From Rhodobacteraceae bacterium LNNU 3342 (lineage in GTDB: Bacteria > Pseudomonadota > Alphaproteobacteria > Rhodobacterales > Rhodobacteraceae): a stretch of 64,000 bases of DNA. Within the stretch, counting starts at the first letter, position 1. Every line of letters begins with the position of its first letter. The stretch is taken from the NCBI GenBank assembly GCA_008711135.1, contig VUAW01000006.1, forward strand, positions 62,001 through 126,000, read 5' to 3'. Below, in pieces: positions 47,923 to 56,553 of the stretch. A program made the position numbers and the translations under genes. The notes under the pieces were generated by a model. It saw only the letters and a program-made list of their open reading frames with translations, searched no databases and was not told the origin of the DNA.

Positions 47923-48065
47923 CACGTGGAGCCGCCTGTACGGCAAGGCGTGGCTGAACCGCTGAAACGTGGGCCTCTGGAACGTCTTCGTGAGGTTATT
48001 ATCGCGGCCCAGATCGTCTGCACCCGGTAGCCGTGCAGCTCGACAGCACGGACTTACCGCTTGCC

Positions 48066-48087
48066 ATGTAAAACGATCACTTTACAT
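48066..48087. promoter_or_regulatory. Palindromic TetR operator
   Basis: ATGTAAA and TTTACAT are perfect arms around ACGATCAC, and the central GATC is itself symmetrical, giving a 22-bp TetR-like site. It ends eight bases before the TetR ATG, so binding would block transcription of the tetR-MFS pair. Confidence 0.7.
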
Positions 48088-48095
48088 TCGCAACC

Positions 48096-48638
48096 ATGGA
48101 CAAGCGTTCGCACATGATCGCCGGTGCAACCCGGGCATTTGAGGCACAGGGCTTCCGCGGGATCGGCGTGGATGCCGTTCTCGCGCCCTCGGGGGCCTCT
48201 ACCCGCACGCTTTACAAGCACTTCGGGTCGCGCGACGGGCTGGTGCTCGCCGTGCTGGAGCAGCGGCATCAGGACTTCATGGCGCGGCTGAACGATGAGG
48301 GCGCCGACCCCGTGGGCAAGCTTTTCGACGCGCTGGAACAATGGCTGGCCGAACATGGTGCCCGCGGCTGCATGCTCCTCCGCGCCCGGAGCGAATACGC
48401 TGGCGCGAATGAGGCGATCGTCACGCTCGTCCGCCGCCAGAAGGAGGAGTTCGAGCACGAGATCGGCCAGCGCGTCGCGGCGGCACTGGGTCACCCTGAC
48501 CCCGCACTGGCAAGACAGGTCTGGCTGCTTTTCGAAGGTGCGACGGCGGCGGCCAGCGTTTCTGATCTCTCGATCATCAGCGCCGCGCGGCAGGCGGCAA
48601 AGGTGCTGGTTGAGGCTGCCCGGACACGCACACCATGA
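48096..48638 (+). CDS. TetR-family transcriptional regulator
   Basis: 180 residues. The N-terminal TetR helix-turn-helix is IAGATRAFEAQGFRGIGVDA then GASTRTLYKHFGSRDGL (about residues 8-50). The C-terminal part is the usual ligand-binding helical domain, with a Cys in RGCMLLRAR. No clear ribosome site precedes the ATG, and the operator palindrome sits immediately upstream, so transcripts may have very short leaders. The stop overlaps the MFS start (ATGA). It likely represses its own operon until the drug-like or metabolite ligand binds. Confidence 0.88.
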   Translation: MDKRSHMIAGATRAFEAQGFRGIGVDAVLAPSGASTRTLYKHFGSRDGLVLAVLEQRHQDFMARLNDEGADPVGKLFDALEQWLAEHGARGCMLLRARSEYAGANEAIVTLVRRQKEEFEHEIGQRVAAALGHPDPALARQVWLLFEGATAAASVSDLSIISAARQAAKVLVEAARTRTP

Positions 48639-49780
48639 ACGCGCGGATCAACCTGATCGCGGCGGCCTTTTCGCTGACGGCGCTGGCCTATGGGTTGGCG
48701 CGCTTTGCCTACGGGCTTTTCCTGCCACAGATCCGGGTGGACCTGTCGCTTGGCGTCACCGCAGCCGGATGGATCGGCAGCGTGGCCTTTGCGACCTACT
48801 GTCTGGGCATCGTTCTGGCGTTCGCCGCAGGCCCCTGGCTTGGGGAACGGCGGCTGGCCAGCCTGGCAGGTCTGCTTGCCACCCTTGGCATGCTGCTGGC
48901 CGCGCTGGCAGGTTCCGCAGCGATGTTGGGCCTTGCGATGGCGCTGGCAGGGTTGAGCACGGGCCTGACCTCGCCGCCCCTCGCCGCTGCGGTGGCGCGC
49001 AATCTTCATCCTGCGGCGCGGCCGGCAGCCAATGGCGCCATCAATGCCGGAACGGCGGCCGGGATCATCCTGTCCGGCCTGGCGGTTCTGGCCGTCGCGG
49101 GGGCGTGGCGCGGGTTCTACATGCTGTTCACAGCCATCGGAGCCGCGGTGACTGTCTGGCTGTGGATCGCCGTTCCGCCGGGCGTTCATCGCGCGGCGCC
49201 TGCGGGACCGATGAGGCTGGCACGACCGGGGGTCGGCCGCCTCTGCGGCAGCGCCGCGCTGATGGGCGCCGCCAGCACGGCCATCTGGACCTTCGGCGCT
49301 GACATCCTGCGGGACAGCCTGGGGTTCTCCGACAGCCGGATCGCGTTGGCATGGATCGTGCTTGGCGCGGCAGGCATCGCCGGAGGGGCGACCGGCCTTC
49401 TGACGGATCGGCTTGGCATTGGGCCTGTTCACCGCCTTGCTCTGTTCATGATGGCCGGGGCGCTGACGGGTCTGGCCGTTGCAGCCGCGGCGCCGGTGCT
49501 AAGCTTTGGCGTCATGGCCCTCTTCGGCACCGGGTATATCGTGTCGAGCGGGGCCTTCCTTCTCTGGGGGAGCACCTTGTTCCCGGACCGCGCGGATCTT
49601 GGGCTTGGCCTGCCGTTCCTGATGATCGCGGTGGGCCAGACGGCTGGCGCGGCTGCATTTGGGATGCTGTCCGACAGCGCGGGGCAATCCACCGCGCTGC
49701 TGCTCTTTGCCCTCCTGATGGCCGCCGCCGCCGCATCAGCCCCCGGCTCGGACAGCGACTTCCTACGCAGGCGCGACCGC
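48635..49780 (+). CDS. MFS transporter whose reading frame lacks a stop at the expected end
   Basis: The MFS part is about 382 residues with twelve membrane spans: TALAYGLARFAYGLFLPQI first, and STALLLFALLMAAAAASA as the last span. After that the family normally ends. Here the frame has no stop and remains open to 51463, so the end given is the end of the recognisable MFS protein, not a stop codon. A TGA at 49798 is in another frame, so a single-base indel would close the gene. The start overlaps the TetR stop. It probably exports a compound sensed by TetR. It is convergent with and overlaps the TRAP permease gene by about 18 bp. Confidence 0.7.
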
Positions 49781-51790
49781 CCGGTGGCGGGACCAGTTGA
49801 AGCCCACGATGGCCAGCAGCAACACCGCGCCGGCAATCTCGACCCCAAGATGCGGGTAGAAGATCGCCGCCGTCCCGGGCACCACCAGCACGCGCGAGAT
49901 CGCGTCCATGCGGGTGAACAGCCACCCTTCCAGCGCCGCCGCGAAACAGACCAGCGCCAGTATCGCCACAAGCCCCGTCCAGATCACATAGGGCAGCGGG
50001 CCGCCCAGAATGATTTCCGGGTTGAACACCATGAAGGCCGGGATGAGGTAAAGCCCCTTGGCGAACTTCCACGCCTGAATGCTGGTTTCCATCGGCTTGG
50101 CCCCGGCAATGGCGGCGCCGGCAAACCCCGCAAGCGCCACGGGCGGGGTCACGTTGCTGTCCTGGCTGTACCAGAAGACGACAAGATGCGCGATCAGCAG
50201 CGGGATTCCGAAGTCATTCGAGAGCGCCGGACCCACCAGCACGATCAGCACGATATAGGCCGCCGTGACCGGCAGGCCGAGCCCCAGCACAAGGCTTGCC
50301 AGCAGCACCAGCACCAGTGCCAGCACGATGTTGCCGCCGGAAAACGCGATCATCATCGACGAAAACTTCAACCCCAGCCCGGTCAGCCCCACGACGCCCA
50401 CGATGATCCCCGCTACGGCGCAGGCCATGGACACTGCGACCGCGTTGCGTGCCCCAAGGGCCAGCGCCTCCAGCAGCTTGCGGATGCCGGTCTGGACCGC
50501 CTCGCTCAGGCGCGCCGCCGTCAGGGGGCGGCCCCGGCGCGGGTCCAGGATCAGGAGATCGAACCCCGCGCGGAGCAGGCTGACCGCGATAACCGACACG
50601 ATGGCCCAGAAGCCCACCCGCATCGGCGACAGGTTCATCACCAGCAGCCAGACCAGCACCACCAGCGGCACGATGAACTGCCAGCCCGCCGCCAGCACGT
50701 CGCGGACCACGGGAAGCTCGGCCGCGGGCATCCCCCTCATCCCCGCCTTCATCGCGACGAGGTGCACAAAGAGGTAGACGGTGCCAAGGTAAAGGATCGC
50801 CGGGAAGATCGAGACGAGCACGATGTCGATATATGGCGTGCGCGTGAATTCGGATATCAGGAAGGCCCCTGCCCCCATCAGCGGCGGGGTGATCTGGCCG
50901 CCGGTCGAGGCCGCGGCCTCAATCCCGCCAGCCTGCGCGGGGCGATAGCCCAGCCGCTTCATCAGCGGGATGGTGAAGGCCCCCGTGGTGACGACATTCG
51001 CGATGGCAGAGCCAGAAATCGACCCCATCCCCGCCGAGGCGAGCACCGCGGCCTTGGCCGGGCCGCCGGCCTTGCGCCCCGTCGCGGCATAGGCAAGGTC
51101 GATGAAGAACCGGCCCGCACCTGTCACCTCCAGAAAGGCGCCAAACAGGACGAAGACAAAGATGTAGGTGGCCGCGACCCCCAGCGGCAGGCCGAAGATC
51201 CCTTCCTGCCCAAGGTACAGCTGGCCCACCAGCCGTTCCACCGTGTTGCCCCGGTGGGACAGGATGCCCGGCATCCATTCCCCAAGCCAGGGCAGTGCGC
51301 CGCGCGGACCCGCCAGCGCGTAAAGGATCGCCACAAGGCCGATGATCGTCATTCCCAGCCCGATGGCGCGGCGGCTGGCCTCCAGCACCGTGACGGTGGT
51401 GACGATGCCCATGAAGATGTCCATCGGTTCCCAGAACCCGGCACGGGCGATGATCGCGTCTAGGTTCAGGACGATATAGGCCCCGCTGGCAATCGCCCCG
51501 GCCAGCGTCGCGGCCTCAATCGCCCAGCCGATCACCCCGCGCGGGCGGCGCGGCCCGAAGACCGGGAACATCAGGAAGGCCAGCACCATGATGAAGGCCA
51601 GGTGGATCGACCGCTGGTAGAACAGCCCCAGCGGCCGGATGCCCGCCGAATACAACTGAAACAGCGACAGCGCGATGCCGACCAGCGCGATCAGCATCAT
51701 GACGGGCGCGGGCTGGAATTGCGGCGCGGTTCGCAGCTCTTCGGGGATGCGGGTTTCTGCCCCGGCGGCGCCAGGCGTCACGTCAACCAT
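49763..51790 (-). CDS. TRAP transporter fused small/large permease (DctQM-type, TAXI-associated)
   Basis: 675 residues from the ATG at 51790; a frame further upstream lies inside the neighbouring gene. It is very hydrophobic with about 18 spans: an N-terminal four-helix part followed by a DctM-like core with ASAGMGSISGSAIANVVTTG near residue 230, TGGQITPPLMGAGAFLI, and SNVTPPVALAGFAGAAIAGA. This fused architecture works with TAXI-type binding proteins, as encoded two genes upstream. It uses an ion gradient to import organic acids or amino acids. Start overlaps the DUF1850 stop by eight bases; the stop (TAG) lies inside the end of the convergent MFS frame. Confidence 0.9.
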   Translation of the reverse strand: MVDVTPGAAGAETRIPEELRTAPQFQPAPVMMLIALVGIALSLFQLYSAGIRPLGLFYQRSIHLAFIMVLAFLMFPVFGPRRPRGVIGWAIEAATLAGAIASGAYIVLNLDAIIARAGFWEPMDIFMGIVTTVTVLEASRRAIGLGMTIIGLVAILYALAGPRGALPWLGEWMPGILSHRGNTVERLVGQLYLGQEGIFGLPLGVAATYIFVFVLFGAFLEVTGAGRFFIDLAYAATGRKAGGPAKAAVLASAGMGSISGSAIANVVTTGAFTIPLMKRLGYRPAQAGGIEAAASTGGQITPPLMGAGAFLISEFTRTPYIDIVLVSIFPAILYLGTVYLFVHLVAMKAGMRGMPAAELPVVRDVLAAGWQFIVPLVVLVWLLVMNLSPMRVGFWAIVSVIAVSLLRAGFDLLILDPRRGRPLTAARLSEAVQTGIRKLLEALALGARNAVAVSMACAVAGIIVGVVGLTGLGLKFSSMMIAFSGGNIVLALVLVLLASLVLGLGLPVTAAYIVLIVLVGPALSNDFGIPLLIAHLVVFWYSQDSNVTPPVALAGFAGAAIAGAKPMETSIQAWKFAKGLYLIPAFMVFNPEIILGGPLPYVIWTGLVAILALVCFAAALEGWLFTRMDAISRVLVVPGTAAIFYPHLGVEIAGAVLLLAIVGFNWSRHRAVAPA
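49781..51463 (+). other. Stop-free antisense continuation of the MFS frame
   Basis: The frame continues for 560 codons on the strand opposite the TRAP permease. The predicted tail is rich in Arg, His, Gln and Asp, which is what hydrophobic codons give when read backwards. It has no domain or membrane character, so it is not considered a real protein domain. If the stop is truly missing, translation would add this tail or stall. Confidence 0.5.
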
Positions 51791-52250
51791 CTTGGTCCCT
51801 GTCCTTCGGATCTGGCAAAAGGCGAATTTCGACGCGCTGGCCCGCCACCCGGTCCGAGAGCGGGACGCGCAGCGCGTCAAAGCGCAGTTCATGCCCCACG
51901 CGCGGTTGGCCCACGCGCAGGATCAGTCGGTTCTGGGCAAGCGGCTCGTCGATGTGATCGATCCAATAGCCGCCGCCGGGGTCCGGGCGCATTTCGCCGC
52001 GCCCGGGGATGTGGCCAAGACCGGCCGCCGCGTCGTGCAGGTAGGACCGGCGCAGCATCAGCCGGCCATCCTCGCTGCCGAAACAGTCCGCGACCGCGCC
52101 ACCGGTGACGGAATGGCGCCAGTGAAGGCACCATTCACCCGGATCGGGGCGTTGCAGGATCAGGCCGTCGGGCCCGGATACCTGCAAGACTTCGCCCCAC
52201 GCGACGGCCGGCCAGAACAGCAGGACGGCAGCCAGCCGCCAGCCGATCAC
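51783..52250 (-). CDS. DUF1850 protein associated with TAXI-TRAP transporters
   Basis: 155 residues with a hydrophobic N-terminal segment (WRLAAVLLFWPAVAWGEV), probably a signal peptide or anchor near residue 20. CLHWRHSVTGGAVADCF and HVDEPLAQ-like text (DHIDEPLAQNRLILRVG) match the DUF1850 pattern. These small proteins regularly sit between a TAXI binding protein and its TRAP permease, as here, where both neighbours overlap it. Its role in transport is unassigned; a periplasmic accessory subunit is plausible. Confidence 0.78.
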   Translation of the reverse strand: MIGWRLAAVLLFWPAVAWGEVLQVSGPDGLILQRPDPGEWCLHWRHSVTGGAVADCFGSEDGRLMLRRSYLHDAAAGLGHIPGRGEMRPDPGGGYWIDHIDEPLAQNRLILRVGQPRVGHELRFDALRVPLSDRVAGQRVEIRLLPDPKDRDQDG

Positions 52251-53203
52251 GGGATCAGATGCTCTGGCACCTCGGCCCCGATTTCCTGGTAATAGCGGAT
52301 CGCCCCGGGATGGAGCGGGATCGGGCTGGAGCTGAGCGAGAATTCCACTGTCGTGTCATTCGCCGCCGGATGGATCGCGATGAGTTCGTCCACGTGTTCG
52401 AACAGCACGCGCGTGACCTGGTAGGCAAGCTCTTCCTCCATCTCCTCATGCACGACAAGGACGTTGGGGATGGCGATGGTCTGCACGTCTTCGGTCATGC
52501 CGTCATAGGTGCCGGCGGCCAGCGTGTAGGGGGTGAAGACGGGCTCCAGTTCGACCGCGGCGGCAATTTCCTCGTCCGAGATCGGGATCACGCGGATGGC
52601 CCGGGTCGCGGCAAGGTTCATGATGCTGCTGGTGGGCGGGCCCACGCTCCAGAACCCGGCGACGATGTCGCCGTCGCGCAGCGCATCCGCGGTTTCGTTG
52701 AAGTTCAGCCGTTCGGCGGTAAAGTCGTCATAGGTGATGCCATTGGCTTCCAGCAGGGTCTGGGCGTTCACCTCGGTCCCCGAACCGGGCGCGCCGACGG
52801 AGACGCGCTGCCCGCGCAGGTCAGCGAGGCTGTTGATCGGGCTGTCGGCCAGCACGACCAGCTGCACGGCGTTCGGATAGATCGCGGCAAGGGCGCGCGC
52901 CTCGGACATGGGGCGGTCGGCAAAGGGCTCGGTGCCGTTGTAGGCGGCATAGGCCGTATCGGCCAGCACCGTCGCGATGTCGCTGTCCATGCGCGAGATC
53001 AGCGCCATGTTTTCCACCGACGCGCCCGTCACCTCGGCCGAGGCGGTGTGGCCTTCGACATGGCGGTTGATCAGTTCAGCCAAGCCCCCGCCATAGGGGT
53101 AATAGACCCCGCCGGTTCCGCCCGTGGCAATGGAAAGTTCATAAGCCGGCGCGGCACCGGCAATGCCGGTCGCTGCGGCGATGGCAAGCCAAAGTCGTGT
53201 CAT
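52247..53203 (-). CDS. TAXI-family TRAP transporter solute-binding protein
   Basis: 318 residues with a signal peptide (RLWLAIAAATGIAGAAPAYE). The TAXI opening is SIATGGTGGVYYPYGGGLAE near residue 25; other family blocks are LRGQRVSVGAPGSGTEVNA and GDIVAGFWSVGPPTSSI. TAXI proteins capture glutamate-like or other acidic ligands for TRAP permeases. It heads the minus-strand operon TAXI-DUF1850-permease. The divergent acid-sugar kinase across 373 bp suggests an acidic substrate related to that pathway, but this is inference. Confidence 0.9.
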   Translation of the reverse strand: MTRLWLAIAAATGIAGAAPAYELSIATGGTGGVYYPYGGGLAELINRHVEGHTASAEVTGASVENMALISRMDSDIATVLADTAYAAYNGTEPFADRPMSEARALAAIYPNAVQLVVLADSPINSLADLRGQRVSVGAPGSGTEVNAQTLLEANGITYDDFTAERLNFNETADALRDGDIVAGFWSVGPPTSSIMNLAATRAIRVIPISDEEIAAAVELEPVFTPYTLAAGTYDGMTEDVQTIAIPNVLVVHEEMEEELAYQVTRVLFEHVDELIAIHPAANDTTVEFSLSSSPIPLHPGAIRYYQEIGAEVPEHLIP

Positions 53204-53576
53204 GTCATCCTCCCCTATGTCATTGCGCGCCCGCGGTCAGGCCGCGAAGCTGCAGAATGCCGTGCCATTGACCCTGCAAAAGACCTGCCTTGTCAACTGG
53301 AAGCCGCAACTTTGCCCCACGGCGTCGCTGCACCGTGGCACGGGACCGCTCCCATCCACCGGAAACGATGCAACTGCCTGCGGCATGGGCATCTTCCACC
53401 GCCTGTCCTGCCCGCCAGCCGGGGGCGCCGGGGCCCTGCGCAACCCGCCCGCGCGGTTCGCGTTCCGCAGGCCAAAAATTTGTCAGGTGGTTGTGGCGGC
53501 GCACCGGGACGTGTAGCATGATCCGCGAAATATGAGCTATTTCGCCTGCCATATTTGTCCCGAGGTGCGACACGAC
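53204..53576. other. Divergent intergenic region of the TRAP and acid-sugar operons
   Basis: 373 bp without a gene. On the minus strand TTGACA (complement of 53291-53296) may be a -35 box for the TAXI operon, but no good -10 follows at 16-19 bases. The right end carries a strong inverted repeat listed separately. No RNA gene seen. Confidence 0.4.
53525..53545. promoter_or_regulatory. Palindromic operator candidate upstream of the acid-sugar kinase
   Basis: GCGAAATA and TATTTCGC are perfect 8-base arms around TGAGC, 21 bp in all, 31 bp upstream of the kinase ATG. Position suggests a binding site for the GntR regulator encoded in the same transcript. An in-frame ATG at 53532 falls inside the palindrome, which argues against that start. 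Confidence 0.55.
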
Positions 53577-54626
53577 ATGTTGACTACAGATCCTGCCGCC
53601 CCTCGTCTTGCCGTGGTGGCGGATGACCTTACCGGGGCACTGGATGCAGCCGCGCCATTCGCCGGGCGCGGGCTGAAGGTGGAACTGGCGACAGATCCGG
53701 CCGCAATCGCCCAAGCGGTCGCCGACGGGGCCGAGGTCATCGCCATCACCACCGCCAGCCGCGAGATCCCGGCCGCCGATGCCACCGCCGCAGTGCGCGC
53801 GGCCATTGCCGCCCTGCCCGCAGGCACCCGGATTTTCAAGAAGGTGGACAGCCGGCTCAAGGGCAACATCGCGGCAGAGCTTTCGGCGATAGACTACCAC
53901 CGCGCGTTGGTTGCCCCCGCGATCCCCGAATTCGGGCGCGTTGTTCAGGGCGGCGCTGTCAGCGGCTTTGGCGTGGAATACCCCATTCCCATCGCGGATG
54001 TGCTCGGGCCCCATGCCGCCCGCGCCGACATCCCTGATACGCCTACGGTAGAGGCGCTCGCCCATGCGCTCGACCATTCGCCTGCCGACCTGATCGTCGG
54101 TGCGCGCGGGATCGCCGATGCGCTTGCCCGCGCGATGACGGACCGTGACAATCAGCCGGTGCCGAAACTGCCGGGGCCGCGGGCGATCTTTGTCGTGGGC
54201 TCACGCGATCCCATCACCCTTTCACAGGTGGCGCTGCTGCGCGATCAGGGCCGCGTGGCCTATCTGGGCGCGCCGAACGGGCGGTTCGTCTGGAACGCGC
54301 CGAACGCCGACCTCTGCCTTGTGCAGGCCCTTCCGGGAGAGGTGGAGATCGCCGGACCCCAGGTCGCGGCGGCACTGGCGCAGGGACTTGGTCCCGCGCT
54401 TGCGCAAGGCTGCGACACGCTGCTGCTGACCGGCGGCGCGACGGCAGAGGCGGTGCTGCTGGCCCTTGGCATCACGCGGATGACGGTGGTGGGCGAATGC
54501 CTGCCGGGCCTTGCGGTGGCGCGTGCGGGCGGGCTTACCATCGTTGCTAAGTCGGGTGGGTTTGGCGGGCCCGACACGCTGTTGCGGATCGCCGCCATGA
54601 TCGAAGGAAGCAAGCAATGGGCCTGA
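53577..54626 (+). CDS. DUF1537 four-carbon acid-sugar kinase
   Basis: 349 residues from the ATG at 53577. DDLTGALDAAAPFAGRG near residue 16 and KKVDSRLKGNIAAEL near 87 are the N-terminal substrate-site blocks of the family. LLTGGATAEAVL around 283 and AKSGGFGGPDTLLRI at the C-terminus bind ATP. These enzymes phosphorylate threonate, erythronate or related acid sugars. It is shorter than the usual 410-440 residues, mostly in the middle linker, so family subtype is uncertain. PdxA2 in the facing operon would use its phosphorylated product. The stop overlaps the GntR start. Confidence 0.85.
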   Translation: MLTTDPAAPRLAVVADDLTGALDAAAPFAGRGLKVELATDPAAIAQAVADGAEVIAITTASREIPAADATAAVRAAIAALPAGTRIFKKVDSRLKGNIAAELSAIDYHRALVAPAIPEFGRVVQGGAVSGFGVEYPIPIADVLGPHAARADIPDTPTVEALAHALDHSPADLIVGARGIADALARAMTDRDNQPVPKLPGPRAIFVVGSRDPITLSQVALLRDQGRVAYLGAPNGRFVWNAPNADLCLVQALPGEVEIAGPQVAAALAQGLGPALAQGCDTLLLTGGATAEAVLLALGITRMTVVGECLPGLAVARAGGLTIVAKSGGFGGPDTLLRIAAMIEGSKQWA

Positions 54627-55336
54627 CCACCGGAACCCCGCGCAAGAGCCTCGCGGATGTTGTCTTTGACCGGATGCAGCGGGCCATCAAGTCGGGCGCC
54701 TATGGCGCGAACGAACGCCTGCCCACGGAACATGAGCTTGCCGCCGAGTTCGAGGTGTCGCGCCCCGTCGTGCGCGAGGCGCTGCGCAGGTTGCGTGAAC
54801 AGGGGCTGATCTATTCACGGCGCGGGGCCGGAAGCTTCGTGCGGTCCATCGGGCTCAAGCAACCGCTGGGGTTCGGCCAGCTTGAGAACGTCGCCGACCT
54901 GCTGAACTGTTATGAATTCCGCCTGACGCTGGAACCCGAAGCCGCCGCCTGCGCGGCAGAGCGGCATGACGATGCGACCCTTTCGGCCATCGCTGATGCG
55001 CTTGAGCTGATGCGGGACGCCACCAACCGCCAGTCGCACCGCGAGGATGCGGATTTCCAGTTCCACCTGGCCATCGCCCAAGCGGCCGAGAACAGCTATT
55101 TCTCCATCGCGATGGAGGCGTTGAAGGACCACATCGCGGTGGGGATGCGTTTCCACGGCGCGTCGGTGAAGCGGGAAACGAGCGGACTGGTCAGGGTCTT
55201 CGACGAACACAGCGCGATCTTTGAGGCCATCCGCGACCGCAACGGGGCGGTGGCGCGGGACCTGATGCGCGACCACCTGCTCGGTTCGCGCGATCGGCTG
55301 TTCGAGCGGCGGCCAAAGCGGCAGGCGGCGCAATAA
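54617..55336 (+). CDS. GntR-family regulator, FadR subfamily
   Basis: 239 residues. Winged helix-turn-helix at 10-75 (LPTEHELAAEFEVSRPVVRE, ALRRLREQGLIYSRRGAGSF) and a C-terminal FCD domain with Asp/His residues in DADFQFHLAIAQAAEN and FDEHSAIFEAIRD that bind a metal in this subfamily. It overlaps the kinase gene by 10 bp. It is the natural regulator for both the kinase and the convergent oxidoreductase genes, and possibly for the two transporters on either side. Confidence 0.88.
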   Translation: MGLTTGTPRKSLADVVFDRMQRAIKSGAYGANERLPTEHELAAEFEVSRPVVREALRRLREQGLIYSRRGAGSFVRSIGLKQPLGFGQLENVADLLNCYEFRLTLEPEAAACAAERHDDATLSAIADALELMRDATNRQSHREDADFQFHLAIAQAAENSYFSIAMEALKDHIAVGMRFHGASVKRETSGLVRVFDEHSAIFEAIRDRNGAVARDLMRDHLLGSRDRLFERRPKRQAAQ

Positions 55337-55354
55337 GCGCCCCCCGCTGAAAGG

Positions 55355-55385
55355 ATCGCCCCGCCCGCTGCGGACGGGGCGCGAT
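55355..55385. terminator. Hairpin between convergent gntR and Fe-ADH genes
   Basis: CGCCCCG (55357-55363) and CGGGGCG (55375-55381) form a 7-bp stem around 11 bases in the 51-bp convergent gap. ATC and GAT outside the arms extend it with one bulge. No T-run. Confidence 0.45.
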
Positions 55386-55387
55386 GA

Positions 55388-56509
55388 TCAATAGGCGGCG
55401 CGATAGATGGTCAGCACATCCTCCACGCTCATGTCGCGGGGGTTGTTGTTCATAAGGCGACGGATCGCGTGGGCCTCTTCGGCAAAGGCGGGAAGATGTT
55501 CCTGCTGCGCGCCATGGGTGGAAAGGCGCATCTCCACCCCCAGCCTTTCGCAAAATGTGCGCGCGGCTGCCAGCAGCCCGCCTTCGGCCGCCGCCGGATC
55601 AAGCCCAAGCGCCGCCACGACCTCTGCCGTCTTTTCAGGGGCGGCGCTTTCGTTGAAGGCCAGCACATGCGGAAAGATGATCGCGTTCGCAAGTCCGTGG
55701 GGCAGATGCAGCCGTGTGCCCAGCGGATAGGCCAGCGCATGCCCCGCCGCCGTGTTGACCGGGCCAAGGCAGATGCCCCCATAGAAGGAGGCGAGCATCA
55801 TCCCCTCCCGCGCCTCGGTATCGGCGCCATCCCTAACCGCACGTTCAAGATAGCGCCCGACCAGCTTGATGCCCATCCGGGCATAGCCGTCGATGACGGG
55901 ATGGGCGTTGATGTTGGTGAAGGCTTCAACGCAATGCGCCATCGCGTCGATGCCCGTCGCCGCCGTGACCGCGGGCGGCACGGTGAAGGTCAATTCGGGG
56001 TCAAGGATGGCGAGATCGGCGATCAGGTGCGGGCTTTCGACCGCGATCTTGGCCCCCGCATTGGGATCGGTGATCAGCGCGCGGATGCCGGCCTCTGACC
56101 CTGTGCCCGCGGTGGTGGGCACCTGCACGAGCCCTGCCCTGCGGCCCGAGACCTTGTTCGGCCCGGCCACATCGGCAAGCGCCTGCTGCCCGTCCCACAT
56201 CGCGGCAACCAGCTTGGCGACATCCATGACCGACCCGCCGCCCAGCCCCACCACAAGGTCAGGGGCGGCCTGCCGCGCAGCGGCAAGCGCAGCGTCGAAC
56301 GTGGCGATGTCGGGTTCGCCGGGAATGGCGTCGAACACCGTGACGTCACCGCCAAGCCCCAGCCGGTCCACAAAGCCAGAGGTATGCGGCGTGGCCAGCA
56401 CAAGGACGCGCTGCGCATCGGTAGCCCAAGCGCCGACTTTGGCCACGGCGCCGGCGCCGATTTCAAGCTGCCTCGGCTGGTGCAAGGTGATGATGCGGGC
56501 CATGGACAT
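55388..56509 (-). CDS. Iron-containing alcohol dehydrogenase (group III)
   Basis: 373 residues from the ATG at 56509, with GGAGG six bases before it. NAD fold LVVGLGGGSVMDVAKLVA near residue 90. Metal ligands are recognisable as Asp in ATGIDAMAHCVEAF (also a His), and His in GHALAYPLG and LPHGLANAIIFPHV. The family oxidises or reduces hydroxy acids, lactaldehyde or maleylacetate. In this cluster it may oxidise a hydroxyl of the acid sugar or a breakdown product. It lies 44 bp after pdxA2 in the same transcript. Confidence 0.88.
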   Translation of the reverse strand: MSMARIITLHQPRQLEIGAGAVAKVGAWATDAQRVLVLATPHTSGFVDRLGLGGDVTVFDAIPGEPDIATFDAALAAARQAAPDLVVGLGGGSVMDVAKLVAAMWDGQQALADVAGPNKVSGRRAGLVQVPTTAGTGSEAGIRALITDPNAGAKIAVESPHLIADLAILDPELTFTVPPAVTAATGIDAMAHCVEAFTNINAHPVIDGYARMGIKLVGRYLERAVRDGADTEAREGMMLASFYGGICLGPVNTAAGHALAYPLGTRLHLPHGLANAIIFPHVLAFNESAAPEKTAEVVAALGLDPAAAEGGLLAAARTFCERLGVEMRLSTHGAQQEHLPAFAEEAHAIRRLMNNNPRDMSVEDVLTIYRAAY

Positions 56510-56553
56510 GGATGATCCTCCCTGGGGGATTTCTTGCGCTGGAAGCGGCCGGT

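Noticed and set aside
46621-47946. 441-codon minus-strand frame over the UvdE gene
   Set aside because: Antisense shadow; the plus-strand frame has UVDE metal-site motifs and a coupled start.
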